Assembly (NCBI GenBank): GCA_916610825.1
Contig: OU744448.1
Coordinates: 16,429,936-16,493,935, forward strand
Direction: 5' to 3'
DNA length: 64,000 nucleotides
Source of the DNA: Haliclystus octoradiatus
Taxonomy: Eukaryota > Cnidaria > Staurozoa > Stauromedusae > Haliclystidae
This document shows, piece by piece, positions 24,531 through 36,900 of this stretch; position 1 is the first letter of the stretch, and every line of letters begins with the position of its first letter. Both the position numbers and the translations under genes were made by a program. The notes below the pieces were generated by a model. It was not told the origin of the DNA. It saw nothing but the letters and a program-made list of their open reading frames with translations, and ran no database searches.

Positions 24531-26304
24531 GGTCTCAAAATGACCAAAAACAATGCTTAATTCCAAAGGGAATTCGGAATTAACAAAAACAGCTCAAAAT
24601 GACCAAAAACAATGCTGAATTCCTAAGGGAATTCGAATTTGACAAAAACAGCTCATAATGACCAAAAACAATGCTGAATTCTCAAGGGAATTCGAATTTA
24701 ACAAAAACAGCTCAAAATGACCAAATACAATGCTTAATTCCCAAGAGAATTCGAATTTGACAAAAAAAGGTCTCAAAATGACCAAAAACAATGCTTAATT
24801 CCAAAGGGAATTCGGAATTAACAAAAACAGCTCAAAATGACCAAAAACAATGCTGAATTCCTAAGGGAATTCGAATTTGACAAAAACAGCTCATAATGAC
24901 CAAAAACAATGCTGAATTCTCAAGGGAATTCGAATTTAACAAAAACAGCTCAAAATGACCAAAAACAATGCTTAATTCCCAAGGGAAATTGAATTTGACA
25001 AAAACAGCTCAAAATGACCAAAAACAATGCTCAATTCTCAAGGGAATTCGAATTTAAGAAAAACAGCTCAAAATGACCAAAAACAATGCTTAATTCCCAA
25101 GGGAATTCGAATTTGACAAAAACAGCTCAAAATGACCAAAAACAATGCTTAATTCTCAAGGGAATTCGAATTTGACAAAAACAATTCAAAATGACCAAAT
25201 ACATTGCTTAATTCCAAAGGGAAATCGGAATTAACAAAAACAGCTCAAAATGACCAAAAACAATGCTTAAGTCCTAAGGGAATTCGAATTTGACAACAAC
25301 AGCTCAAAATGACCAAAAACAATGCTTAAATCCCAAGGGAATTCGAATTTGATTAAAACAGCTCAAAATGACCAAAAACAATGCTTAATTCCCAAGGGAA
25401 TTCGAATTTGACAAAAACAGCTCAAAATGACCAAAAACAATGCTTAATTCCAAAGGGAATTCGCAATTAACAAAAACAGCTCAAAATGACCAAAAACAAT
25501 GCTTAATTCCAAAGGGAATTCGCAATTAACAAAAACAGCTCAAAATGACCAAAAACAATGCTTAATTCTCAAGGGAATTCGAATTTGACAAAAACAATTC
25601 AAAATGACCGAATACATTGCTTAATTCCCAAGGGAATTCGAATTTGATAAAAACAGCTCAAAATGACCAAAAACAATGCTTAAATCCCAAAAGACTTCGA
25701 ATTTGACAAAAACAGCTCATAATGACCAAAAACAATGCTCAATTCCCAAGGGAATTCGAATTTGAAAAAAACAGCTCAAAATGACCAAATACAATGCTTA
25801 ATTCTCAAGGGAATTCGAATTTGACAAAAACAATTCAAAATGACCAAATACATTGCTTAATTCCAAAGGGAAATCGGAATTAACAAAAACAGCTCAAAAT
25901 GACCAAAAACATTGCTTAAGTCCTAAGGGAATTCGAATTTGACAACAACAGCTCAAAATGACCAAAAACAATGCTTAAATCCCAAGGGGATTCGAATTTG
26001 ATAAAAACAGCTCAAAATGACCAAAAACAATGCTTAAATCCGAAGGGAATTCGAATTTGATGAAAACAACTCGAAATGACCAAAAAAAATGCTTAATTCC
26101 AAAGGGAATTTGGAATTAACAAAAACAGTTCAAAAAGACCAAAAACAATGCTTAATTGCCAAGGAAATTCGAATTTGATAAAAACAGCTCAAAATGACCA
26201 AAAACAATGTTTGATTCCCAAGGGAATTCGAATTTGACAAAAACAACTCAAAATGTCCAAATACAATGCTTAATTCCCAAGAGAATTCGAATTTGACAAA
26301 AAAA
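24531..26304 (+). repeat. 4-mer duplication plus A/B hybrid 26-mer
   Basis: Four monomers starting at the GGTCTC marker (24,531-24,768, 238 bp) are repeated at once from 24,769. Both copies carry GCTGAATTCTCAAGG where most copies have GCTGAATTCCC, so the duplication is recent. The rest follows type A up to the TTTGAAAAAA monomer (about 25,770). It then jumps to a CTCAAG/CAATTC monomer and the boundary block. Total length is 1,774 bp, but the monomer order is not that of type A, so the equal length is a coincidence. Confidence 0.75.
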
Positions 26305-27604
26305 GGTCTCAAAATGACCAAAAACAATGCTTAATTCCAAAGGGAATTCGGAATTAACAAAAACAGCTCAAAATAACCAAAAACAATGCTTAATTCCCAA
26401 GGGAATTCGAATTTGACAAAAACAGCTCATAATGACCAAAAACAATGCTGAATTCTCAAGGGAATTCGAATTTAACAAAAACAGCTCAAAATGACCAAAA
26501 ACAATGCTTAATTCCCAAGGGAAATTGAATTTGACAAAAACAGCTCAAAATGACCAAAAACAATGCTCAATTCTCAAGGGAATTCGAATTTAAGAAAAAC
26601 AGCTCAAAATGACCAAAAACAATGCTTAATTCCCAAGGGAATTCGAATTTGACAAAAACAGCTCAAAATGACCAAAAACAATGCTTAATTCTCAAGGGAA
26701 TTCGAATTTGACAAAAACAATTCAAAATGACCAAATACATTGCTTAATTCCAAAGGGAAATCGGAATTAACAAAAACAGCTCAAAATGACCAAAAACAAT
26801 GCTTAAGTCCTAAGGGAATTCGAATTTGACAACAACAGCTCAAAATGACCAAAAACAATGCTTAAATCCCAAGGGAATTCGAATTTGATAAAAACAGCTC
26901 AAAATGACCAAAAACAATGCTTAATTCCCAAGGGAATTCGAATTTGACAAAAACAGCTCAAAATGACCAAAAACAATGCTTAATTCCAAAGGGAATTCGC
27001 AATTAACAAAAACAGCTCAAAATGACCAAAAACAATGCTTAATTCCAAAGGGAATTCGCAATTAACAAAAACAGCTCAAAATGACCAAAAACAATGCTTA
27101 ATTCTCAAGGGAATTCGAATTTGACAAAAACAATTCAAAATGACCGAATACATTGCTTAATTCCCAAGGGAATTCGAATTTGATAAAAACAGCTCAAAAT
27201 GACCAAAAACAATGCTTAAATCCCAAAAGACTTCGAATTTGACAAAAACAGCTCATAATGACCAAAAACAATGCTCAATTCCCAAGGGAATTCGAATTTG
27301 AAAAAAACAGCTCAAAATGACCAAATACAATGCTTAATTCACAAGGGAATTCGAATTTGATAAAAACAGCTCAAAATGACAAAAAACATTGCTTAATTCC
27401 CAAGGGAAATCGAATTTGACAAAAACAACTCAAAATGACCAAACACAATGCTTAATTCCCAAGGAAATTCGGAATTAACAAAAACAGCTCAAAGTGACCA
27501 AAAACAATGTTTGATTCCCAAGGGAATTCGAATTTGACAAAAACAACTCAAAATGTCCAAATACAATGCTTAATTCCCAAGAGAATTCGAATTTGACAAA
27601 AAAA
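26305..27604 (+). repeat. Truncated type-A unit: 22 monomers, 1,300 bp
   Basis: Follows type-A order from the first to the second GGTCTC and lacks the last eight monomers of the 30-mer. The second monomer has a canonical CCCAAGG front joined to a CATAATG rear. The third has the GAATTCTC variant seen at 24,680 and 24,915, which ties this copy to its left neighbour. Confidence 0.75.
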
Positions 27605-29553
27605 GGTCTCAAAATGACCAAAAACAATGCTTAATTCCAAAGGGAATTCGGAATTAACAAAAACAGCTCAAAATGACCAAAAACAATGCTGAATTCCTAA
27701 GGGAATTCGAATTTGACAAAAACAGCTCATAATGACCAAAAACAATGCTGAATTCCCAAGGGAATTCGAATTTAACAAAAACAGCTCAAAATGACCAAAA
27801 ACAATGCTTAATTCCCAAGGGAAATTGAATTTGACAAAAACAGCTCAAAATGACCAAAAACAATGCTCAATTCTCAAGGGAATTCGAATTTAAGAAAAAC
27901 AGCTCAAAATGACCAAAAACAATGCTTAATTCCCAAGGGAATTCGAATTTGACAAAAACAGCTCAAAATGACCAAAAACAATGCTTAATTCTCAAGGGAA
28001 TTCGAATTTGACAAAAACAATTCAAAATGACCAAATACATTGCTTAATTCCAAAGGGAAATCGGAATTAACAAAAACAGCTCAAAATGACCAAAAACAAT
28101 GCTTAAGTCCTAAGGGAATTCGAATTTGACAACAACAGCTCAAAATGACCAAAAACAATGCTTAAATCCCAAGGGAATTCGAATTTGATAAAAACAGCTC
28201 AAAATGACCAAAAACAATGCTTAATTCCCAAGGGAATTCGAATTTGACAAAAACAGCTCAAAATGACCAAAAACAATGTTTAATTCCAAAGGGAATTCGC
28301 AATTAACAAAAACAGCTCAAAATGACCAAAAACAATGCTTAATTCCAAAGGGAATTCGCAATTAACAAAAACAGCTCAAAATGACCAAAAACAATGCTTA
28401 ATTCTCAAGGGAATTCGAATTTGACAAAAACAATTCAAAATGACCTTATACATTGCTTAATTCCCAAGGGAATTCGAATTTGATAAAAACAGCTCAAAAT
28501 GACCAAAAACAATGCTTAAATCCCAAAAGACTTCGAATTTGACAAAAACAGCTCATAATGACCAAAAACAATGCTCAATTCCCAAGGGAATTCGAATTTG
28601 AAAAAAACAGCTCAAAATGACCAAATACAATGCTTAATTCACAAGGGAATTCGAATTTGATAAAAACAGCTCAAAATGACAAAAAACATTGCTTAATTCC
28701 CAAGGGAAATCGAATTTGACAAAAACAACTCAAAATGACCAAACACAATGCTTAATTCCCAAGGAAATTCGGAATTAACAAAAACAGCTCAAAGTGACCA
28801 AAAACAATGCTTAATTCCCAATGGAATTCGAATTTGATAAAAACAGCTCAAAATGACAAAAAACATTGCTTAATTCCCAAGGGAAATCGAATTTGACAAA
28901 AACAACTCAAAATGACCAAACACAATGCTTAATTCCCAAGGAAATTCGGAATTAACAAAAACAGCTCAAAGTGACCAAAAACAATGCTTAATTCCCAATG
29001 GAATTCGAATTTGATAAAAACAGCTCAAAATGACCAAAAACAATGCTTAATTCTCAAGGGAATTCGAATTTGACAAAAACAATTCTAAATGACCAAATAC
29101 ATTGCTTAATTCCAAAGGGAAATCGGAATTAACAAAAACAGCTCAAAATGACCAAAAACATTGCTTAAGTCCTAAGGGAATTCGAATTTGACAACAACAG
29201 CTCAAAATGACCAAAAACAATGCTTAAATCCCAAGGGGATTCGAATTTGATAAAAACAGCTCAAAATGACCAAAAACAATGCTTAAATCCGAAGGGAATT
29301 CGAATTTGATGAAAACAACTCGAAATGACCAAAAAAAATGCTTAATTCCAAAGGGAATTTGGAATTAACAAAAACAGTTCAAAAAGACCAAAAACAATGC
29401 TTAATTGCCAAGGAAATTCGAATTTGATAAAAACAGCTCAAAATGACCAAAAACAATGTTTGATTCCCAAGGGAATTCGAATTTGACAAAAACAACTCAA
29501 AATGTCCAAATACAATGCTTAATTCCCAAGAGAATTCGAATTTGACAAAAAAA
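27605..29553 (+). repeat. Type-A derivative with 177-bp duplication (33 monomers)
   Basis: After three shared monomers it re-enters the type-A order at GGAAATTG and runs to CAAAGTGACC. Three monomers (GACAAAAAACATTG, AAACACAATG, CAAAGTGACC) are then duplicated at 177-bp spacing (GACAAAAAAC at 28,678 and 28,855). The join is a chimeric CCCAATGG monomer near 28,810-28,868. The tail is the boundary block. A unique GACCTTATAC change is near 28,441. Confidence 0.75.
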
Positions 29554-32447
29554 GGTCTCAAAATGACCAAAAACAATGCTTAATTCCAAAGGGAATTCGG
29601 AATTAACAAAAACAGCTCAAAATGACCAAAAACAATGCTTAAATCCCAAGAGACTTCGAATTTGACAAAAACAGCTCATAATGACCAAAAACAATGCTCA
29701 ATTCCCAAGGGAATTCGAATTTAACAAAAACAACTCAAAATGACCAAAAACAATGCTTAATTCCCAAGGGAATTCGAATTTGACAAAAACAGCTCAAAAT
29801 GACCAAAACAATGCTTAATTCCAAAGGGAATTCGGAATTAACAAATACAGCTCAAAAAGACCAAAAATAATGCTTAATTCCCAAGGAAATTCGAATTTGA
29901 TAAAAACAGCTCAAAATGACCAAAAATAATGCTGAATTCCCAAGGGAATTCGAATTTGACAAAAACAGCTCATAATGACCAAAAACAATGCTCAATTCCC
30001 AAGGGAAATCGAATTTAACAAAAACAGTTCAAAATGACCAAAAACAATGCTTAATTCCCAAGGGAATTCGAATTTGACAAAAACAGCTCAAAATGACCAA
30101 ATACAATGCTTAATTCACAAGGGAATTCGAATGTGATAAAAACAGCTCAAAATGACAAAAAACATTGCTTAATTCCCAAGGGAAATCGAAATTGACAAAA
30201 ACAACTCAAAATGACCAAATACAATGCTTAATTCCCAAGGGAATTCGGAATTAACAAAACTGCTCAAAATGACCAAAAACAATGCTTAATTCCAAAGGAA
30301 ATTCGAATTTGATAAAAAAAGCTCAAAATAACCAAAAACAATGCTTAATTCCCAAGGGAGTTCGAATTTGACAAACACAGCTCAAAATGACCAAAAGCAA
30401 TGCTTAATTCCAAAGGGAATTCGGAATTAACAAAAACAGCTCAAAATGACCAAAAACAATGCTTAATTCCCAATGGAATTCGAATTTGATAAAAACAGCT
30501 CAAAATGACCAAAAACAATGCTTAATTCTCAAGGGAATTCGAATTTGACAAAAACAATTCAAAATGACCAAATACATTGCTTAATTCCAAAGGGAAATCG
30601 GAATTAACAAAAACAGCTCAAAATGACCAAAAACATTGCTTAAGTCCTAAGGGAATTCGAATTTGACAACAACAGCTCAAAATGACCAAAAACAATGCTT
30701 AAATCCCAAGGGGATTCAAATTTGATAAAAACAGCTCAAAATGACCAAAAACAATGCTTAAATCCGAAGGGAATTCGAATTTGATGAAAACAACTCGAAA
30801 TGTACAAAAAAAAAAGCTTAATTCCAAAGGGAATTTGTAATTAACAAAAACAGTTCAAAAAGACCAAAAACAATGCTTAATTGCCAAGGAAATTCGAATT
30901 TGATAAAAACAGCTCAAAATGACCAAAAACAATGTTTAATTCCCAAGGGAATTCGAATTTGACAAAAACAACTTAAAATGACCAAATACAATGCTTAATT
31001 CCCAAGAGAATTCGAATTTGACAAAAACAGCTCAAAATGACCAAAAACAATGCTTAATTCCAAAGGGAATTCGGAATTAACAAAATCAGCTCAAAATGAC
31101 CGAAAACAATGCTGAATTCCTAAGGGAATTCGAATTTGACAAAAACAGCTCATAATGACCAAAAACAATGCTGAATTCCCAAGGGAATTCGAATTTAACA
31201 AAAACAGCTCAAAATGACCAAAAACAATGCTTAATTCCCAAGGGAAATTTAATTTGACAAAAACAGCTCAAAATGACCAAAAACAATGCTCAATTCTCAA
31301 GGGAATTCGAATTTAAGAAAAACAGCTCAAAATGACCAAAAACAATGCTTAATTCCCAAGGGAATTCGAATTTGACAAAAACAGCTCAAAATGACCAAAA
31401 ACAATGCTTAATTCCCAAGGGAATTCGAATTTGACAAACACAGCTCAAAATGACCAAAAACAATGCTTAATTCCAAAGGGAATTCGCAATTAACAAAAAC
31501 AGCTCAAAATGACCAAAAACAATGCTTAATTCTCAAGGGAATTCGAATTTGACAAAAACAATTCAAAATGACCAAATACATTGCTTAATTCCCAAGGGAA
31601 TTCGAATTTGATAAAAACAGCTCAAAATGACCAAAAACAATGCTTAAATCCCAAGAGACTTCGAATTTGAAAAAAAACAGCTCATAATGACCAAAAACAA
31701 TGCTTAATTCCAAAGGAAATTCGAATTTGATAAAAACAGCTCAAAATAACCAAAAACAATGCTTAATTCCCAAGGGAATTCGAATTTGACAAACACAGCT
31801 CAAAATGACCAAAAACAATGCTTAATTCCAAAGGGAATTCGGAATTAACAAAAACAGCTCAAAATGACCAAAAACAATGCTTAATTCCCAATGGAATTCG
31901 ACTTTGATAAAAACAGCTCAAAATGACCAAAAACAATGCTTAATTCTCAAGGGAATTCGAATTTGACAAAAACAATTCTAAATGACCAAATACATTGCTT
32001 AATTCCAAAGGGAAATCGGAATTAACAAAAACAGCTCAAAATGACCAAAAACATTGCTTAAGTCCTAAGGGAATTCGAATTTGACAACAACAGCTCAAAA
32101 TGACCAAAAACAATGCTTAAATCCCAAGGGGATTCGAATTTGATAAAAAACAGCTCAAAATGACCAAAAACAATGCTTAAATCCGAAGGGAATTCGAATT
32201 TGATGAAAACAACTCGAAATGACCAAAAAAAATGCTTAATTCCAAAGGGAATTTGGAATTAACAAAAACAGTTCAAAAAGACCAAAAACAATGCTTAATT
32301 GCCAAGGAAATTCGAATTTGATAAAAACAGCTCAAAATGACCAAAAACAATGTTTGATTCCCAAGGGAATTCGAATTTGACAAAAACAACTCAAAATGTC
32401 CAAATACAATGCTTAATTCCCAAGAGAATTCGAATTTGACAAAAAAA
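29554..32447 (+). repeat. Type-B-derived 49-mer, 2,894 bp
   Basis: One shared monomer is followed by a jump to AGAGACTT and type-B order (AACAAATACAG at 29,839). A poly-A AAGCTT monomer (30,814) and CTTAAAATG monomers follow, then an AAAATCAGC/GACCGAAAAC monomer near 31,081, part of the shared block, and a second type-B tail. The AACAAATACAG monomer recurs 2,894 bp on (32,733), so this block and the next form a tandem pair over part of their length. Confidence 0.65.
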
Positions 32448-33921
32448 GGTCTCAAAATGACCAAAAACAATGCTTAATTCCAAAGGGAATTCGGAATTAA
32501 CAAAAACAGCTCAAAATGACCAAAAACAATGCTTAAATCCCAAGAGACTTCGAATTTGACAAAAACAGCTCATAATGACCAAAAACAATGCTCAATTCCC
32601 AAGGGAATTCGAATTTAACAAAAACAACTCAAAATGACCAAAAAAAATGCTTAATTCCCAAGGGAATTCGAATTTGACAAAAACAGCTCAAAATGACCAA
32701 AACAATGCTTAATTCCAAAGGGAATTCGGAATTAACAAATACAGCTCAAAAAGACCAAAAATAATGCTTAATTCCCAAGGAAATTCGAATTTGATAAAAA
32801 CAGCTCAAAATGACCAAAAACAATGCTGAATTCCCAAGGGAATTCGAATTTGACAAAAACAGCTCATAATGACCAAAAACAATGCTCAATTCCCAAGGGA
32901 AATCGAATTTAACAAAAACAGTTCAAAATGACCAAAAACAATGCTTAATTCCCAAGGGAATTCGAATTTGACAAAAACAGCTCAAAATGACCAAATACAA
33001 TGCTTAATTCACAAGGGAATTCGAATGTGATAAAAACAGCTCAAAATGACAAAAAACATTGCTTAATTCCCAAGGGAAATCGAAATTGACAAAAACAACT
33101 CAAAATGACCAAATACAATGCTTAATTCCCAAGGGAATTCGGAATTAACAAAACTGCTCAAAATGACCAAAAACAATGCTTAATTCCAAAGGAAATTCGA
33201 ATTTGATAAAAACAGCTCAAAATAACCAAAAACAATGCTTAATTCCCAAGGGAATTCGAATTTGACAAACACAGCTCAAAATGACCAAAAACAATGCTTA
33301 ATTCCAAAGGGAATTCGGAATTAACAAAAACAGCTCAAAATGACCAAAAACAATGCTTAATTCCCAATGGAATTCGAATTTGATAAAAACAGCTCAAAAT
33401 GACCAAAAACAATGCTTAATTCTCAAGGGAATTCGAATTTGACAAAAACAATTCAAAATGACCAAATACATTGCTTAATTCCAAAGGGAAATCGGAATTA
33501 ACAAAAACAGCTCAAAATGACCAAAAACATTGCTTAAGTCCTAAGGGAATTCGAATTTGACAACAACAGCTCAAAATGACCAAAAACAATGCTTAAATCC
33601 CAAGGGGATTCGAATTTGATAAAAACAGCTCAAAATGACCAAAAACAATGCTTAAATCCGAAGGGAATTCGAATTTGATGAAAACAACTCGAAATGACCA
33701 AAAAAAATGCTTAATTCCAAAGGGAATTTGGAATTAACAAAAACAGTTCAAAAAGACCAAAAACAATGCTTAATTGCCAAGGAAATTCGAATTTGATAAA
33801 AACAGCTCAAAATGACCAAAAACAATGTTTGATTCCCAAGGGAATTCGAATTTGACAAAAACAACTCAAAATGTCCAAATACAATGCTTAATTCCCAAGA
33901 GAATTCGAATTTGACAAAAAA
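32448..33921 (+). repeat. Type-B-derived 25-mer, 1,474 bp
   Basis: Repeats the left part of the preceding block (AGAGACTT, GGGAAATCGAATTTAAC, GAATGTGAT, AACTGCTC) and passes straight to the boundary block without the poly-A and shared segments. Its final GGTCTC monomer has one A fewer than the others, which shifts the minus-strand frame there. Confidence 0.7.
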
Positions 33922-36900
33922 GGTCTCAAAATGACCAAAAACAATGCTTAATTCCAAAGGGAATTCGGAATTAACAAAAACAGCTCAAAATGACCAAAAA
34001 CAATGCTGAATTCCTAAGGGAATTCGAATTTGACAAAAACAGCTCATAATGACCAAAAACAATGCTTAATTCCCAAGGGAAATTGAATTTGACAAAAACA
34101 GCTCAAAATGACCAAAAACATTGCTCAATTCTCAAGGGAATTCGAATTTAAGAAAAACAGCTCAAAATGACCAAAAACAATGCTGAATTCCCAAGGGAAT
34201 TCGAATTTAACAAAAACAGCTCAAAATGACCAAAAACAATGCTTAATTCCCAAGGGAAATTGAATTTGACAAAAACAGCTCAAAATGACCAAAAACAATG
34301 CTCAATTCTCAAGGGAATTCGAATTTAAGAAAAACAGCTCAAAATGACCAAAAACAATGCTTAATTCCCAAGGGAATTCGAATTTGACAAAAACAGCTCA
34401 AAATGACCAAAAACAATGCTTAATTGCCAAGGAAATTCGAATTTGATAAAAACAGCTCAAAATGACCAAAAACAATGTTTAATTCCCAAGGGAATTCGAA
34501 TTTGACAAAAACAACTTAAAATGACCAAATACAATGCTTAATTCCCAAGAGAATTCGAATTTGACAAAAACAGCTCAAAATGACCAAAAACAATGCTTAA
34601 TTCCAAAGGGAATTCGGAATTAACAAAATCAGCTCAAAATGACCGAAAACAATGCTGAATTCCTAAGGGAATTCGAATTTGACAAAAACAGCTCATAATG
34701 ACCAAAAACAATGCTCAATTCCCAAGGGAATTCGAATTTAACAAAAACAGCTCAAAATGACCAAAAACAATGCTTAATTCCCAAGGGAAATTGAATTTGA
34801 CAAAAACAGCTCAAAATGACCAAAAACAATGCTCAATTCTCAAGGGAATTCGAATTTAAGAAAAACAGCTCAAAATGACCAAAAACAATGCTTAATTCCC
34901 AAGGGAATTCGAATTTGACAAAAACAGCTCAAAATGACCAAAAACAATGCTTAATTCCCAAGGGAATTCGAATTTGACAAACACAGCTCAAAATGACCAA
35001 AAACAATGCTTAATTCCAAAGGGAATTCGCAATTAACAAAAACAGCTCAAAATGACCAAAAACAATGCTTAATTCTCAAGGGAATTCGAATTTGACAAAA
35101 ACAATTCAAAATGACCAAATACATTGCTTAATTCCCAAGGGAATTCGAATTTGATAAAAACAGCTCAAAATGACCAAAAACAATGCTTAAATCCCAAGAG
35201 ACTTCGAATTTGACAAAAACAGCTCATAATGACCAAAAACAATGCTTAATTCCAAAGGAAATTCGAATTTGATAAAAACAGCTCAAAATAACCAAAAACA
35301 ATGCTTAATTCCCAAGGGAATTCGAATTTGACAAACACAGCTCAAAATGACCAAAAACAATGCTTAATTCCAAAGGGAATTCGGAATTAACAAAAACAGC
35401 TCAAAATGACCAAAAACAATGCTTAATTCCCAATGGAATTCGAATTTGATAAAAACAGCTCAAAATGACCAAAAACAATGCTTAATTCTCAAGGGAATTC
35501 GAATTTGACAAAAACAATTCAAAATGACCAAATACATTGCTTAATTCCAAAGGGAAATCGGAATTAACAAAAACAGCTCAAAATGACCAAAAACATTGCT
35601 TAAGTCCTAAAGGAATTCGAATTTGACAACAACAGCTCAAAATGACCAAAAACAATGCTTAAATCCCAAGGGGATTCGAATTTGATAAAAACAGCTCAAA
35701 ATGACCAAAAACAATGCTTAATTCCCAAGGGAATTCGAATTTGACAAAAACAGCTCAAAATGACCAAAACAATGCTTAATTCCAAAGGGAATTCGGAATT
35801 AACAAATACAGCTCAAAAAGACCAAAAATAATGCTTAATTCCCAAGGAAATTCGAATTTGATAAAAACAGCTCAAAATGACCAAAAACAATGCTGAATTC
35901 CCAAGGGAATTCGAATTTAACAAAAACAGCTCAAAATGACCAAAAACAATGCTTAATTGCCAAGGAAATTCGAATTTGATAAAAACAGCTCAAAATGACC
36001 AAAAACAATGTTTAATTCCCAAGGGAATTCGAATTTGACAAAAACAACTTAAAATGACCAAATACAATGCTTAATTCCCAAGAGAATTCGAATTTGACAA
36101 AAACAGCTCAAAATGACCAAAAACAATGCTTAATTCCAAAGGGAATTCGGAATTAACAAAATCAGCTCAAAATGACCGAAAACAATGCTGAATTCCTAAG
36201 GGAATTCGAATTTGACAAAAACAGCTCATAATGACCAAAAACAATGCTGAATTCCCAAGGGAATTCGAATTTAACAAAAACAGCTCAAAATGACCAAAAA
36301 CAATGCTTAATTCCCAAGGGAAATTGAATTTGACAAAAACAGCTCAAAATGACCAAAAACAATGCTCAATTCTCAAGGGAATTCGAATTTAAGAAAAACA
36401 GCTCAAAATGACCAAAAACAATGCTTAATTCCCAAGGGAATTCGAATTTGACAAAAACAGCTCAAAATGACCAAAAACAATGCTTAATTCCCAAGGGAAT
36501 TCGAATTTGACAAACACAGCTCAAAATGACCAAAAACAATGCTTAATTCCAAAGGGAATTCGCAATTAACAAAAACAGCTCAAAATGACCAAAAACAATG
36601 CTTATTTCTCAAGGGAATTCGAATTTGACAAAAACAATTCAAAATGACCAAATACATTGCTTAATTCCCAAGGGAATTCGAATTTGATAAAAACAGCTCA
36701 AAATGACCAAAAACAATGCTTAAATCCCAAGAGACTTCGAATTTGACAAAAACAGCTCATAATGACCAAAAACAATGCTTAATTCCAAAGGAAATTCGAA
36801 TTTGATAAAAACAGCTCAAAATAACCAAAAACAATGCTTAATTCCCAAGGGAATTCGAATTTGACAAACACAGCTCAAAATGACCAAAAACAATGCTTAA

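Noticed and set aside
24531..26304. A further complete 30-mer unit, since the length is again 1,774 bp
   Set aside because: The order differs: a four-monomer duplication at the left, and a jump from TTFGAAAAAA-position monomers to CTCAAG/CAATTC near 25,800. Equal length arises because both total 30 monomers with two 2-bp insertions.
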